The position numbers and the translations under genes are program-made. This document shows, one piece after another, positions 39,478-48,148 of a stretch of 64,000 nucleotides of DNA (position 1 is the stretch's first letter; every line of letters starts with the position of its first letter). The DNA is from Pseudomonas kitaguniensis (lineage in GTDB: Bacteria > Pseudomonadota > Gammaproteobacteria > Pseudomonadales > Pseudomonadaceae): assembly GCF_009296165.1 (NCBI RefSeq), contig NZ_VUAZ01000042.1:1-64000 (forward strand), in the 5' to 3' direction. The notes beneath the pieces are model-generated. The model ran no database searches, was not told the origin of the DNA, and was given only the letters and a program-made list of their open reading frames with translations.

Positions 39478-41031
39478 TCAAGTAATCGGCGCCGGGTTAA
39501 ACAACGTGATGTCGTTATGCAGCTTGAGCTGCTCGGCCCACGTCTGCTTCTTGCCGCTGGCCACGTCCAGGTAGAAGTGAAACAGCTCCCAACCCAACTC
39601 CTCGATCGTCGCGCGCCCTGTAGCGATGCGCCCGGCGTCAATGTCGATCAAGTCTGGCCAACGTTGCGCCAGCTCCGTACGCGTCGAGACTTTCACCACC
39701 GGCGCCATGGCCAGCCCGTAAGGCGTGCCGCGCCCGGTAGTGAACACATGCAAGTTCATCCCGGCCGCCAGCTGCAAGGTGCCGCAAACAAAGTCACTGG
39801 CCGGCGTTGCGCAAAAAATAAGACCTTTGCGCTTGAAACGCTCGCCAGGGCCAAGCACGCCATTGATCGCGCTGCTGCCGGACTTGACGATGGAGCCCAA
39901 GGACTTCTCGACGATGTTCGACAACCCGCCCTTCTTATTGCCCGGCGTGGTGTTGGCGCTGCGATCAGCCTCGCCCTTGGCCAGGTAACGGTCGTACCAG
40001 TCCATTTCCCTGACCAACTCCTGCGCCACTTCTTTACTCTCGGCGCGCGACGTCAGCAGGTAAATCGCATCGCGTACTTCGGTGACTTCGGAAAACATCA
40101 CCGTCGCCCCGGCCCGCAACAGCAAATCCGAGGCATAGCCCAGCGCCGGATTGGCGGTGATGCCGGAAAACGCATCACTGCCGCCGCACTGCATGCCCAA
40201 AATCAGCTCGGAGGCCGGCACGGTTTCGCGGCGGCGCTGGTCGAGTTTTTTCAAGCGCGCTTCAGCCAGCGCCATGATCTGCTCGATCATCTCGGTAAAA
40301 CCGTGGCTGGAATCCTGCAACCGATACAACCACGGCTCGCTCAAATCGACCGAGCTGTCGTTGTCGTGCATCACCTGCCCGGCCTGCAATTTCTCGCACC
40401 CCAGGCTGATCACCAAGGCTTCGCCACCCAGGTTCGGGTTGCGTGCCAGGTTGCGCACCGTGCGGATCGGGATATACGCATCGGTCGCGGTAATCGCCAC
40501 GCCGCAGCCGTAACTGTGGGTCAGCGCCACCACGTCATCCACGTGCGGGTAATTAGGCAGCAACTCATCCTTGATGCGCTTGACCGCGTGGTCCAGCACA
40601 CCGGTGACGCACTGCACGGTAGTAGTGATGCCGAGAATATTACGCGTGCCCACGGTGCCGTCGGCGTTGCGGTAACCCTCGAAGGTAAAGCCTTCCAGCG
40701 GCGCCTGGGTTTCCGGCACCTCGGTGGACAGCGGCAAGCTGTCCAGCGGTGGCGCGGTGGGCATGCGCAGTTGATCTTCCTGCACCCAACTGCCGCGCGC
40801 AATCGGCGCCAAAGCGTAACCAATGGTTTGGCCGTAGCGAATAATCTGACCGCCTTCGGGAATATCTTCCAGGGTCACTTTGTGGCTCTGGGGGATAAAT
40901 TCCACGGTCACCAGGCCGTCCGGGAACTCGGTCCCGGCCGGTACGCCCTGGTCATTGACCACGATCACCACGTTGTCGCGCGCGTGCAAACGAATCGAGC
41001 GCGGCGAGTCGGCATGTTCAATCAACTGCAT
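39478..41031 (-). CDS. garD: Galactarate dehydratase
   Basis: A 517-aa UxaA/GarD-family dehydratase. It has an N-terminal SAF domain (about 1-90) and a C-terminal catalytic domain with [47 protein letters not shown] and [10 protein letters not shown], the cysteines and histidine that bind iron in this family. It converts D-galactarate (meso) to 5-keto-4-deoxy-D-glucarate. It lies just after the permease gene in the galactarate cluster; its product is the substrate of KdgD at 44031. Confidence 0.9.
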   Translation of the reverse strand: MQLIEHADSPRSIRLHARDNVVIVVNDQGVPAGTEFPDGLVTVEFIPQSHKVTLEDIPEGGQIIRYGQTIGYALAPIARGSWVQEDQLRMPTAPPLDSLPLSTEVPETQAPLEGFTFEGYRNADGTVGTRNILGITTTVQCVTGVLDHAVKRIKDELLPNYPHVDDVVALTHSYGCGVAITATDAYIPIRTVRNLARNPNLGGEALVISLGCEKLQAGQVMHDNDSSVDLSEPWLYRLQDSSHGFTEMIEQIMALAEARLKKLDQRRRETVPASELILGMQCGGSDAFSGITANPALGYASDLLLRAGATVMFSEVTEVRDAIYLLTSRAESKEVAQELVREMDWYDRYLAKGEADRSANTTPGNKKGGLSNIVEKSLGSIVKSGSSAINGVLGPGERFKRKGLIFCATPASDFVCGTLQLAAGMNLHVFTTGRGTPYGLAMAPVVKVSTRTELAQRWPDLIDIDAGRIATGRATIEELGWELFHFYLDVASGKKQTWAEQLKLHNDITLFNPAPIT

Positions 41032-41042
41032 TACATAGCCCC

Positions 41043-42410
41043 TCAGGAATGCGCTTCGGTAAGGTGGGTCAACTCAGGCCCTTGGCTGCTTGGCGGCTCT
41101 TTGAGCACCACGCGTTTGATCGGGCCGACAATCACCAGGTAGCTGAACACCGCTACCAGCGCGTTGGCGCCGACGAACACCAAGGCCCACTTGAACGAAC
41201 CGGTGGTGGCGATGATGTAGCCGATGACGATAGGCGTGGTGATCGATGCGAGGTTACCGAAGGTGTTGAACAAGCCGCCACTGAGGCCGGCGATTTGTTT
41301 CGGTGAGGTGTCGGAAACCACCGCCCAGCCGAGTGCGCCAACGCCTTTACCGAAGAAGGCCAAGGCCATGAAGCCCACCACCATCCATTCTATGTCCACG
41401 TAGTTGCAGGCCACGATGCTGCTCGAAATCAGCAGCCCACCAATGATCGGCGCCTTGCGGGCGAAGGTCAGGGAATGGCCTTTGCGCAGCAGGTAATCGG
41501 AAATCACGCCGCCGAGCACGCCACCGATAAAGCCGCAGATCGCCGGCAGCGAAGCCACGAAACCGGCTTTGAGGATGGTCATGCCGCGATCCTGCACCAG
41601 GTACACCGGGAACCAGGTGAGGAAGAAGTACGTGATGCCGTTGATGCAATACTGGCCCAGATACACGCCAAGCATCATGCGGTTGGTCAGCAACTGACGG
41701 ATGTAATCCCACTTCGGGCCGTCGGTTTTCTTGCCCTTGCCTTTGTCCTGATCCATATCGACCATGGCACCGTTGGCGGCGATGTAATCGAGCTCGGCGG
41801 CGTTGATCATCGGGTGCTGGCGTGGGCTGTGGATAACTTTCAGCCAGACCAGCGAGAAGACAATGCCGATTGCGCCCATCACGATAAACACGTGCTGCCA
41901 GCCGAAGCTGTAAACGATCCAACCCATCAGCGGTGCAAACAGCACCGTAGCGAAGTATTGCGCCGAGTTGAAGATTGCCGAAGCGGTACCGCGTTCAGCC
42001 GTAGGGAACCAGGCCGCCACGATGCGTGCGTTACCCGGAAAGGACGGCGCTTCGGCCAGGCCCACCATGAAGCGCAGCATAAACAGCGCAACGACGGCGG
42101 TGGAGATCCCGAATTCACCGACATAGCCTTGCAGCACGGTGAACAGCGACCAGGTGAAGATGCTCAGGGCGTAGACTTTTTTCGAGCCGAAACGATCGAG
42201 CAGCCAGCCGCCGGGGATTTGCCCCGCCACGTAGGCCCAACCGAATGCAGAGAAGATGTAACCGAGGGTGACCGCGTCGATGCCGAGGTCTTTTTGCAGG
42301 CTGGAGCCCGCGATTGCGATGGTGGCCCGGTCGGCATAGTTGATCGTTGTCACCAGGAACAGCATGAGCAGGATCAAATAGCGGACATGGGTCGGCTTGG
42401 TCGCTTGCAT
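41043..42410 (-). CDS. MFS permease for galactarate/glucarate
   Basis: A 455-aa Major Facilitator protein with twelve helices, of the anion:cation symporter branch (GudP/GarP type): [19 protein letters not shown] in TM1, [19 protein letters not shown] in the first loop and [20 protein letters not shown]. It should import galactarate or glucarate with protons. It stands 11 bases upstream of garD and so shares its transcript. The paralogue cannot be told as GudP or GarP by sequence alone. Confidence 0.85.
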   Translation of the reverse strand: MQATKPTHVRYLILLMLFLVTTINYADRATIAIAGSSLQKDLGIDAVTLGYIFSAFGWAYVAGQIPGGWLLDRFGSKKVYALSIFTWSLFTVLQGYVGEFGISTAVVALFMLRFMVGLAEAPSFPGNARIVAAWFPTAERGTASAIFNSAQYFATVLFAPLMGWIVYSFGWQHVFIVMGAIGIVFSLVWLKVIHSPRQHPMINAAELDYIAANGAMVDMDQDKGKGKKTDGPKWDYIRQLLTNRMMLGVYLGQYCINGITYFFLTWFPVYLVQDRGMTILKAGFVASLPAICGFIGGVLGGVISDYLLRKGHSLTFARKAPIIGGLLISSSIVACNYVDIEWMVVGFMALAFFGKGVGALGWAVVSDTSPKQIAGLSGGLFNTFGNLASITTPIVIGYIIATTGSFKWALVFVGANALVAVFSYLVIVGPIKRVVLKEPPSSQGPELTHLTEAHS

Positions 42411-42471
42411 GAAAAAGTACTCCCACTAATTATTTTTTTTGCGGGTAATCAAGTTGTGTTGTGCAGCGCGT

Positions 42472-42507
42472 TGTGTGGGAGCCGGGCTTGCCCGACTCCC
42501 GCACACA
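42472..42507. repeat. REP-like hairpin
   Basis: The sequence runs TGTGTGGGAGCCGGGCTTGC then CCGACTCCCGCACACA, an imperfect stem in the gap between the dehydrogenase and permease genes. It could separate them as partial terminator. Confidence 0.65.
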
Positions 42508-42530
42508 GCAGGAACCACGGGTGTTGCGTG

Positions 42531-43976
42531 TTACGAACCGATGTAGCTGGTTTTCACCACGGTGTAGAACTCTTGCGCATAGCGACCCTGCTCGCGCGAA
42601 CCATAGGAGGAGCCCTTACGGCCACCGAATGGCACGTGATAGTCCACGCCGGCAGTCGGCAGGTTGACCATCACCATCCCGGCCTGCGAGTGGCGCTTGA
42701 AGTGGTTGGCGTACTTCAGCGACGTGGTGGCAATACCGGCCGACAAGCCGAACTCGGTGTCGTTGGCCATGGCCAGCGCCGCGTCGTAATCGGCGACGCG
42801 TACCACGTTGGCCACCGGGCCGAAGATCTCTTCACGGCTGATGCGCATGGCGGCTTCGCTGTCGGCAAACAGGGTTGGCGCCAAGTAGTAGCCTTCGGTA
42901 TCGCACGTCACCAGGCCGCCGCCGCTGACCAGCCGCGCGCCTTCGGTTTGGCCGATGTCGATGTATTTCAAGTCCTGATCCAACTGGGCCTGGGAAACCA
43001 CCGGGCCGATGTCGGTGCCGCTTTTCAGGGCGTGGCCGACCTTGATCGACTTCATGCGCTCCGCCATGGCCGCGACGAATTGGTCGTGAATACCGGCGGT
43101 CACGATAAAGCGGCTGGACGCCGTGCAACGCTGGCCGGTGGAGTAGAACGCGCTCTGTACCGACAACTCGACGGCCTGCTTGAGGTCGGCGTCGTCGAGA
43201 ATAATCTGCGGGTTTTTACCGCCCATTTCCAACTGCACTTTGGCCTGACGCGACACGCAGCTGACGGCGATTTGACGACCCACGCCCACCGAACCGGTGA
43301 AGCTGATGCCATCAACTTTCGGGCTGTTGACCAGCACATCGCCGACCACACGACCGCTGCCCATCACCAGGTTGAACACACCGGCCGGGAAGCCTGCGCG
43401 CGAGATGATTTCGGCCAAGGCCCAGGCGCAACCCGGCACCAATTCGGCGGGTTTGATCACCACACAGTTGCCGTAGGCCAGCGCCGGGGCAATTTTCCAC
43501 GCGGGGATCGCAATCGGGAAGTTCCACGGGGTGATCAAACCGACCACACCCAAGGCTTCGCGGGTGACTTCAACGTTGACGCCCGGGCGTACCGAGGGCA
43601 GGTAATCGCCCGACAGGCGCAGGCATTCACCGGCAAAGAATTTGAAGATGTTACCGGCGCGGGTCACTTCGCCGATGGCTTCGGGCAAGGTCTTGCCCTC
43701 TTCCCGCGCCAGCAAGGTACCGAGCTCTTCGCGGCGCGCGAGGATTTCGCTGCCGACTTTATCCAGCGCATCGTGACGCGCCTGGATACCGGACGTCGAC
43801 CAGGCCGGGAAAGCGGCACGAGCGGCGTCGATGGCGGCGTTGACTTGGGCTACGTCAGCCTTGGCGTATTCGCCAATGACATCAGACAACTCCGACGGGT
43901 TGAGGTTGACGCAATAGTCGGCACCGGCCACCCACTCGCCGTTGATGTAGTTTTCAAAACGCTTGGCTTGGGACAC
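42531..43976 (-). CDS. 2,5-dioxopentanoate (alpha-ketoglutaric semialdehyde) dehydrogenase
   Basis: A 481-aa NAD(P)-dependent aldehyde dehydrogenase. Catalytic cysteine C284 (GQRCTASSRF) and general base E250 (LEMGGKNPQ) are present, with ITPWNFPIAIPAWKI in the cofactor domain. In this cluster it should oxidise 2,5-dioxopentanoate from KdgD to 2-oxoglutarate. The substrate is inferred from context; family members act on similar semialdehydes. A hairpin (43996-44021) lies between it and kdgD. Confidence 0.87.
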   Translation of the reverse strand: MSQAKRFENYINGEWVAGADYCVNLNPSELSDVIGEYAKADVAQVNAAIDAARAAFPAWSTSGIQARHDALDKVGSEILARREELGTLLAREEGKTLPEAIGEVTRAGNIFKFFAGECLRLSGDYLPSVRPGVNVEVTREALGVVGLITPWNFPIAIPAWKIAPALAYGNCVVIKPAELVPGCAWALAEIISRAGFPAGVFNLVMGSGRVVGDVLVNSPKVDGISFTGSVGVGRQIAVSCVSRQAKVQLEMGGKNPQIILDDADLKQAVELSVQSAFYSTGQRCTASSRFIVTAGIHDQFVAAMAERMKSIKVGHALKSGTDIGPVVSQAQLDQDLKYIDIGQTEGARLVSGGGLVTCDTEGYYLAPTLFADSEAAMRISREEIFGPVANVVRVADYDAALAMANDTEFGLSAGIATTSLKYANHFKRHSQAGMVMVNLPTAGVDYHVPFGGRKGSSYGSREQGRYAQEFYTVVKTSYIGS

Positions 43977-43995
43977 AAATCTTCTCCTGACGCAA

Positions 43996-44021
43996 AAGGC
44001 CGCTGATTACTCAGCGGCCTT
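43996..44021 (-). terminator. Hairpin after kdgD
   Basis: AAGGCCGCTGA-TTAC-TCAGCGGCCTT: an 11-bp perfect stem just downstream of kdgD and upstream of the dehydrogenase. There is no long T-run, so it may only attenuate transcription within the operon. Confidence 0.55.
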
Positions 44022-44030
44022 GTAGATAAG

Positions 44031-44942
44031 TTACTGCGGACCTTGCTTGTCGATCAGCGCGGCCAGGGCTTCGTATTCTTCCGGCAGCAGATCGGTCAGC
44101 GGCGTGCGGACCGGGCCTGCGTCATAGCCGGCGATTTTCGCACCGGCTTTGACGATGCTCACGGCGTAACCGGATTTACGGTTGCGAATATCGAGATAAG
44201 GCAGGAAGAAGTCGTCGATGATCTTGGCCACGGTGACGTGATCGTCTTTGGCGATCGCGTGGTAGAAGTCCATCGCGGTTTTCGGAATGAAGTTGAACAC
44301 CGCCGAGGAGTACACCGGTACGCCCAAAGCTTTGTAGGCAGCGGCGTAAACCTCTGCAGTCGGCAAGCCGCCGAGGTAGCTGAAACGGTCGCCAAGACGA
44401 CGGCGGATCGACACCATCAACTCGATGTCACCCAGGCCATCCTTGTAGCCGATCAGATTCGGGCAGCGTTCAGCCAGGCGTTCCAGCAGGGGTGCAGTCA
44501 GGCGGCAGACGTTGCGGTTGTAAACAACCACGCCGATCTTGACCGACCTGCACACCGCTTCCACGTGGGCGGCAACGCCGTCCTGGCTGGCTTCGGTCAG
44601 GTAGTGCGGCAGCAGCAGCAAGCCTTTGGCGCCGAGGCGTTCAGCTTCCTGAGCGTACTCGATAGCTTGACGGGTCGAACCGCCGACACCGGCGAGAATC
44701 GGCACGCTGGTGGCGCAGGTATCAACAGCGGTCTTGACCACTTGCGAATACTCGCTGGCAGCCAGGGAGAAAAACTCACCGGTGCCGCCGGCTGCGAACA
44801 AGGCCGTCGCGCCGTAAGGGGCAAGCCATTCCAGACGCTTGATGTAGCCCGCCTGGTGGAAGTCACCCTGCGCGTTGAAATCGGTCACGGGGAAAGACAG
44901 CAGACCGTGGGAGAGGATGGACTTCAGTTCTTGTGGATTCAT
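44031..44942 (-). CDS. kdgD: 5-dehydro-4-deoxyglucarate dehydratase
   Basis: A 303-aa DapA/NAL-type Schiff-base enzyme that dehydrates and decarboxylates 5-keto-4-deoxy-D-glucarate to 2,5-dioxopentanoate. The lysine is K167 ([10 protein letters not shown]), the tyrosine Y141 ([10 protein letters not shown]), with the substrate loop [10 protein letters not shown] at 51-60. The start [13 protein letters not shown] at 44942 was taken instead of the open frame 26 codons upstream. It is the first gene of the catabolic run and is preceded by a palindromic operator-like sequence. Confidence 0.92.
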   Translation of the reverse strand: MNPQELKSILSHGLLSFPVTDFNAQGDFHQAGYIKRLEWLAPYGATALFAAGGTGEFFSLAASEYSQVVKTAVDTCATSVPILAGVGGSTRQAIEYAQEAERLGAKGLLLLPHYLTEASQDGVAAHVEAVCRSVKIGVVVYNRNVCRLTAPLLERLAERCPNLIGYKDGLGDIELMVSIRRRLGDRFSYLGGLPTAEVYAAAYKALGVPVYSSAVFNFIPKTAMDFYHAIAKDDHVTVAKIIDDFFLPYLDIRNRKSGYAVSIVKAGAKIAGYDAGPVRTPLTDLLPEEYEALAALIDKQGPQ

Positions 44943-45002
44943 TATTCGAACACCCTGGGCGAAAACTTTCTGTCGAAAGGTTATTGTTGGTTTTTGGTGA
45001 TG

Positions 45003-45020
45003 TCGTACGTCATCGTACAA
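45003..45020 (-). promoter_or_regulatory. Palindromic operator candidate upstream of kdgD
   Basis: GTACG-TCAT-CGTAC (45005-45018), also readable as two TCGTAC direct repeats ten bases apart, sits 63-76 bases before kdgD next to an AT-rich TATAAAATAATT. Such short palindromes near the promoter are typical sites for FadR-type GntR proteins; the neighbouring regulator is the obvious candidate. Confidence 0.5.
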
Positions 45021-45135
45021 CTATAAAATAATTCGTCAACTGTAATTCATCGGGGTTTATCTCAGGCACGCGGCTACCACCCGAATCACTCGCCAATGGG
45101 GTCTACTCAATAGTGTGCTGACACTGGAGATCAAA

Positions 45136-45223
45136 TGTGGGAGCTGGGTTGCCTGCGATGCAGGCGCGACGGTGTTTCAGGCATACCAAAGTGATGCCAT
45201 CGCGGGCAAGCCGGCTCCCACAC
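45136..45223. repeat. REPIN (inverted REP pair)
   Basis: Arm 1 begins TGTGGGAGCTGGGTTGCCTG at 45136; arm 2 begins GATGCCATCGCGGGCAAGCC at 45193 and ends GGCTCCCACA. The loop between them is about 27 bases. The core is GTGGGAGCTGG, a third subclass in this window. Confidence 0.82.
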
Positions 45224-45256
45224 AAGCCAGCGCCCACGTTAGATCTGTTGCGGCTT

Positions 45257-46006
45257 TCAGTTGCGCTGCGCTTCTGCCTCTTCATGGGCATGGCGCAGCC
45301 GCTCGCGGCTGTTGGTCAAGTGCAGGCGCATGGCCGCTCGCGCGGCGTCTGAATCCTGGCGCGCGATGGCCTCATAAATCTCTTCGTGCTCACGGCTCAA
45401 GCGGCTCATGTAGTGCTGCTGGTCATCGTGCGCCAGCCGCGCCGAATTCAGGCGTGTACGCGGAATGATACTGGTGCCCAAGTGGGTCATGATGTCGGTG
45501 AAATAGCGGTTGCCGGTAGACAGCGCAATTTCCAGGTGGAACGCGAAGTCTGACGCGACAGCGTCACCTGCGTGTGCCGCACTTTCATTCAGCGCGTCGA
45601 GCGCCGCGCGCATGGCGGCCAGTTGCTCGTCGCTACGGCGTAACGCCGCCAAGCCGGCAGACTCCACTTCAAGGCTGATACGCAGTTCCAGAATCGCCAG
45701 CACGTCACGCAAGGTCACCACGGTGGCCGGGTCAATCCGAAAACCGCTCGGGCTTGGCGTGTCCAACACAAAGGTGCCGATGCCGTGGCGGGTTTCGACC
45801 TGCCCGGCGGCCTGCAACCGCGAGATGGCTTCGCGCACCACGGTGCGGCTGACCCCATGGACTTCCATGATTGCCGACTCGGTGGGCAATTTATCGCCAC
45901 GTTTGAGTTGGCCGTCGCGGATCTGCTCGGACAACACCGTGACCAATTCCTGGGCAAGGCTGCGGCGCTTGCGGGGAAGACGCGGGGCGGTGTTGGGGTT
46001 TTCCAT
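45257..46006 (-). CDS. GntR/FadR-family regulator of the galactarate genes
   Basis: A 249-aa protein: an N-terminal winged HTH (about 15-80; KLPTESAIMEVHGVSRTVVR and GIGTFVLD) and a C-terminal FCD domain with metal-binding His/Asp residues (DFAFHLEIAL, HDQQHYMSRLSREHEEIYEA). FCD regulators answer small organic acids; from its position it should control the kdgD-garD operon, probably as a repressor released by galactarate/glucarate or a product. The effector is not proven. Confidence 0.85.
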   Translation of the reverse strand: MENPNTAPRLPRKRRSLAQELVTVLSEQIRDGQLKRGDKLPTESAIMEVHGVSRTVVREAISRLQAAGQVETRHGIGTFVLDTPSPSGFRIDPATVVTLRDVLAILELRISLEVESAGLAALRRSDEQLAAMRAALDALNESAAHAGDAVASDFAFHLEIALSTGNRYFTDIMTHLGTSIIPRTRLNSARLAHDDQQHYMSRLSREHEEIYEAIARQDSDAARAAMRLHLTNSRERLRHAHEEAEAQRN

Positions 46007-46103
46007 GGCAGATCATCTTTCTCGGCGAACTTGAGTACGCATCATAGCCCATGGCTGTTGTACGATCACCGTTGCGTCACGACTTTCATCCATATCCTTT
46101 ACG

Positions 46104-46139
46104 CAAAAAAAATGCCCCGACACACGTCGAGGCATTTTT
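46104..46139 (-). terminator. Rho-independent terminator after sspB
   Basis: Stem AAAATGCC-CCGAC / GTCGA-GGCATTTT with loop ACAC, flanked by A8 on one side and T5 on the other. It lies about 26 bases after the sspB stop. Confidence 0.8.
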
Positions 46140-46164
46140 CAGACTTAGCCGAAGGCAAAGCCGT

Positions 46165-46584
46165 TCACTTCACTACTTTGAGGCTCGGTCGACCGGTCGG
46201 GCGCGGCGGCTCGGAATCCGGTGGTGGCGCCTCATCACTGCCCTCGCCTTCGATCGCTTCGTCTTCCTCGAAAGGCGACTCCAGATCGAACACCATGCCT
46301 TGGCCATTCTCGCGGGCGTAGATCCCGAGAATCGCGCCAATCGGCACGAACAGCGTATGCGGCACGCCGCCGAAACGCCCTTCGAAGCTTACCGCTTCGT
46401 TGTCCATGTGCAGGTGGCGCACGGCACTCGGTGATACGTTCAGCACAATCTGCCCATCACTGGCAAAACCCTGCGGTACCTGAACCGCAGGGAATTCTGA
46501 GTTGACCAGCATGTGCGGGGTGCAATCGTTGTCCACAATCCACTCATAGAGCGCGCGGACCAGGTACGGTCGACTGGAGTTCAT
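46165..46584 (-). CDS. sspB: ClpXP specificity-enhancing factor SspB
   Basis: A 139-aa adaptor that binds ssrA-tagged proteins and delivers them to ClpXP. The folded domain covers about 1-108 (SSRPYLVRALYEWIVDND, HMLVNSEFPAVQVP, FGGVPHTLFVPIGAILGIYA). A flexible acidic/Pro tail follows (EDEAIEGEGSDEAPPPDSE), and the basic C-terminal motif RPSLKVVK contacts ClpX. It is the second gene after sspA, which ends 17 bases upstream. Confidence 0.93.
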   Translation of the reverse strand: MNSSRPYLVRALYEWIVDNDCTPHMLVNSEFPAVQVPQGFASDGQIVLNVSPSAVRHLHMDNEAVSFEGRFGGVPHTLFVPIGAILGIYARENGQGMVFDLESPFEEDEAIEGEGSDEAPPPDSEPPRPTGRPSLKVVK

Positions 46585-46601
46585 CAGCGGCTCCTTAAGC
46601 C

Positions 46602-47219
46602 TTAGCGCATATCGCGTTCGACACCAGACAGACTCGCCTGGAAAGCCTCACGCGCAAACTGGCGCTCCATGTAATCAAGCAGCGGCTTGGCTGGCCGCGG
46701 CAGTTCAATACCCATAATCGGCAAGCGCCAGAGTATGGGGAGTAGGCAGCAATCCACCAGGCTTTGTTCCTCACTGAGGAAAAAAGGTTTGTCGGCGAAC
46801 AGCGGCGAAACACCGGTCAGGCTCTCGCGCAATTCCTTGCGCGCCACAACGCGGGCGGCTTCTTTACTGCGTGAATCCAGAATCACATCCACCAGCCCGC
46901 ACCAGTCACGCTGGATCCGATGGATCAGCAGGCGGCTGTTGGCACGTGCCACCGGATACACCGGCAGCAAAGGCGGATGCGGGTAACGCTCATCCAGGTA
47001 TTCCATCACCACGGTTGACTCCCACAACGCCAGGTCACGATCGACCAGGGTGGGCAAGCTGCCGTAAGGGTTCACTTCGATCAGTTTCGGCGGATGACGA
47101 CCCACCTCCACACTGATGATCTCGGCGCTGACACCCTTCTCTGCGAGCACGATGCGTACTCGGTGGGAATAGTGGTCGGCGGGGTCGGAGTAACAGGCCA
47201 ACCGGTTGGTCACGCCCAT
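46602..47219 (-). CDS. sspA: Stringent starvation protein A
   Basis: A 205-aa GST-fold protein that binds RNA polymerase and alters promoter choice during starvation and acid stress. The N-terminal thioredoxin-like half ([40 protein letters not shown]) lacks a catalytic GST cysteine or serine, as in SspA. In pseudomonads it affects virulence and alginate. It lies 149 bases downstream of petC and may be cotranscribed; a structured sequence fills that gap. Confidence 0.93.
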   Translation of the reverse strand: MGVTNRLACYSDPADHYSHRVRIVLAEKGVSAEIISVEVGRHPPKLIEVNPYGSLPTLVDRDLALWESTVVMEYLDERYPHPPLLPVYPVARANSRLLIHRIQRDWCGLVDVILDSRSKEAARVVARKELRESLTGVSPLFADKPFFLSEEQSLVDCCLLPILWRLPIMGIELPRPAKPLLDYMERQFAREAFQASLSGVERDMR

Positions 47220-47264
47220 GGCGGTCCTCCTCGCTTGTTGAAATTATCGAAAGCTCAAAAACGA

Positions 47265-47339
47265 GCGCGCCCAGAGAGCATCCCTGCAGTGCCTGGTTGA
47301 ACCAGAGCGCTACGTGTTCAGAGATGCCGCTGGGCGCGC
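47265..47339 (-). ncRNA. Structured intergenic element between petC and sspA (unclassified)
   Basis: Nested inverted repeats: outer GCGCGCCCAG (47265-47274) pairs with CTGGGCGCGC (47330-47339), 10 of 10; then GCATC (47278-47282) pairs with GATGC (47323-47327); an inner CTGGTTGAACCAG (47293-47305) forms its own small hairpin. A 75-base three-tier structure in a 149-base gap is more than a plain terminator and has no T-run. It could be an mRNA leader, a processing site or a small RNA. The class is unknown to me. Confidence 0.4.
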
Positions 47340-47368
47340 AAGATTAACAGCAATTGCTTACGGTTGGA

Positions 47369-48148
47369 TCAATGCACATCCTTCCAGTATTCGCGTTTAA
47401 GCAGGTAAGCGAATACGAAGAAGAAGGCCAGGTAGAGCAACACATACGTACCGATGCGCTGATGTTGCAGTTTGACCGGGTTGGCCGAGTAAGCCAGGAA
47501 GGTCACCAGATTCTTGACCTTCTCGTCAAACTGCTCTGCGTTCAGCGTACCGGTCTTGGGCAATATAGTCAGTTGATCGCATGCTTCATGTGTCAGAGGC
47601 GTGCCGGTCAACGGATCATATTGCTTCTTGCCGTCTTCAACGACCTGAACCTGCTTGCATCCTACCACTTGGCGACCCTGCAGGCCGACAAGAACGTTAG
47701 GCATACCGACATTCGGGAAGACTTTGTTGTTCACGCCATACGGCCGCGCCGGGTCTTCGTAGAACGATTTCAGGTAACCGTAGAGCCAGTCAGTGCCGCG
47801 CACACGCGCCACCAGGGTCAGGTCTGGCGGTGCCGCACCGAACCAGGCCTTGGCGTCTGCCGGTTGCATGCCGATGCTCATGTGGTCGCCGATTTTTGCG
47901 CCGGTGAACACCGCGTGGCTGAGCATTACGTCATGCGGGATGCCCAAGTCATCGGCAACACGCTCGTAGCGTTGGAACTTGGCGCTGTGGCAGCCCATGC
48001 AGTAGTTGGTGAAGGTACGCAAACCATCCTGCATGGCGGCCTTGTCGGACACATCAATATCGACTTTTTCGAGTTCCGCGCCATGCTCGGCCGCGAAGGA
48101 CAGCAGCGGCAGCGCCGCAAACACGAGTGCAACCAATAATTTTTTCAT
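47369..48148 (-). CDS. petC: Ubiquinol-cytochrome c reductase, cytochrome c1
   Basis: A 259-aa subunit of the bc1 complex. It has a signal peptide (MKKLLVALVFAALPLLSFAA), heme site CMGCH in FTNYCMGCHSAKFQRY (about 50-65), a methionine-ligand region near GMQPADA and a C-terminal anchor helix (IGTYVLLYLAFFFVFAYLL). It passes electrons from the Rieske centre to soluble c-type cytochromes. It overlaps petB by one base. Confidence 0.95.
   Translation of the reverse strand: MKKLLVALVFAALPLLSFAAEHGAELEKVDIDVSDKAAMQDGLRTFTNYCMGCHSAKFQRYERVADDLGIPHDVMLSHAVFTGAKIGDHMSIGMQPADAKAWFGAAPPDLTLVARVRGTDWLYGYLKSFYEDPARPYGVNNKVFPNVGMPNVLVGLQGRQVVGCKQVQVVEDGKKQYDPLTGTPLTHEACDQLTILPKTGTLNAEQFDEKVKNLVTFLAYSANPVKLQHQRIGTYVLLYLAFFFVFAYLLKREYWKDVH

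Larger units (their letters stand above)
44943..45256. other. Regulatory gap between kdgD and its regulator gene
   Basis: No gene is seen. Nearest kdgD lies the GTACG-TCAT-CGTAC palindrome; further out is an AT-rich stretch (45019-45053) likely to hold the promoter, then a REPIN (45136-45223). The regulator gene ends at 45257. Confidence 0.7.

Noticed and set aside
39172-41142. A 656-codon plus-strand open frame
   Set aside because: Antisense to garD, which shows complete family motifs.
41475-44006. An 843-codon plus-strand open frame
   Set aside because: Antisense to the permease, dehydrogenase and gap between them. It is rich in His/Gln/Arg/Val as expected of reverse-frame shadows, and the minus-strand genes have clear motifs.
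47265-47339. tRNA-like cloverleaf reading of the petC-sspA structure
   Set aside because: No anticodon arm, T-arm GTTCGAATC or CCA end can be placed.
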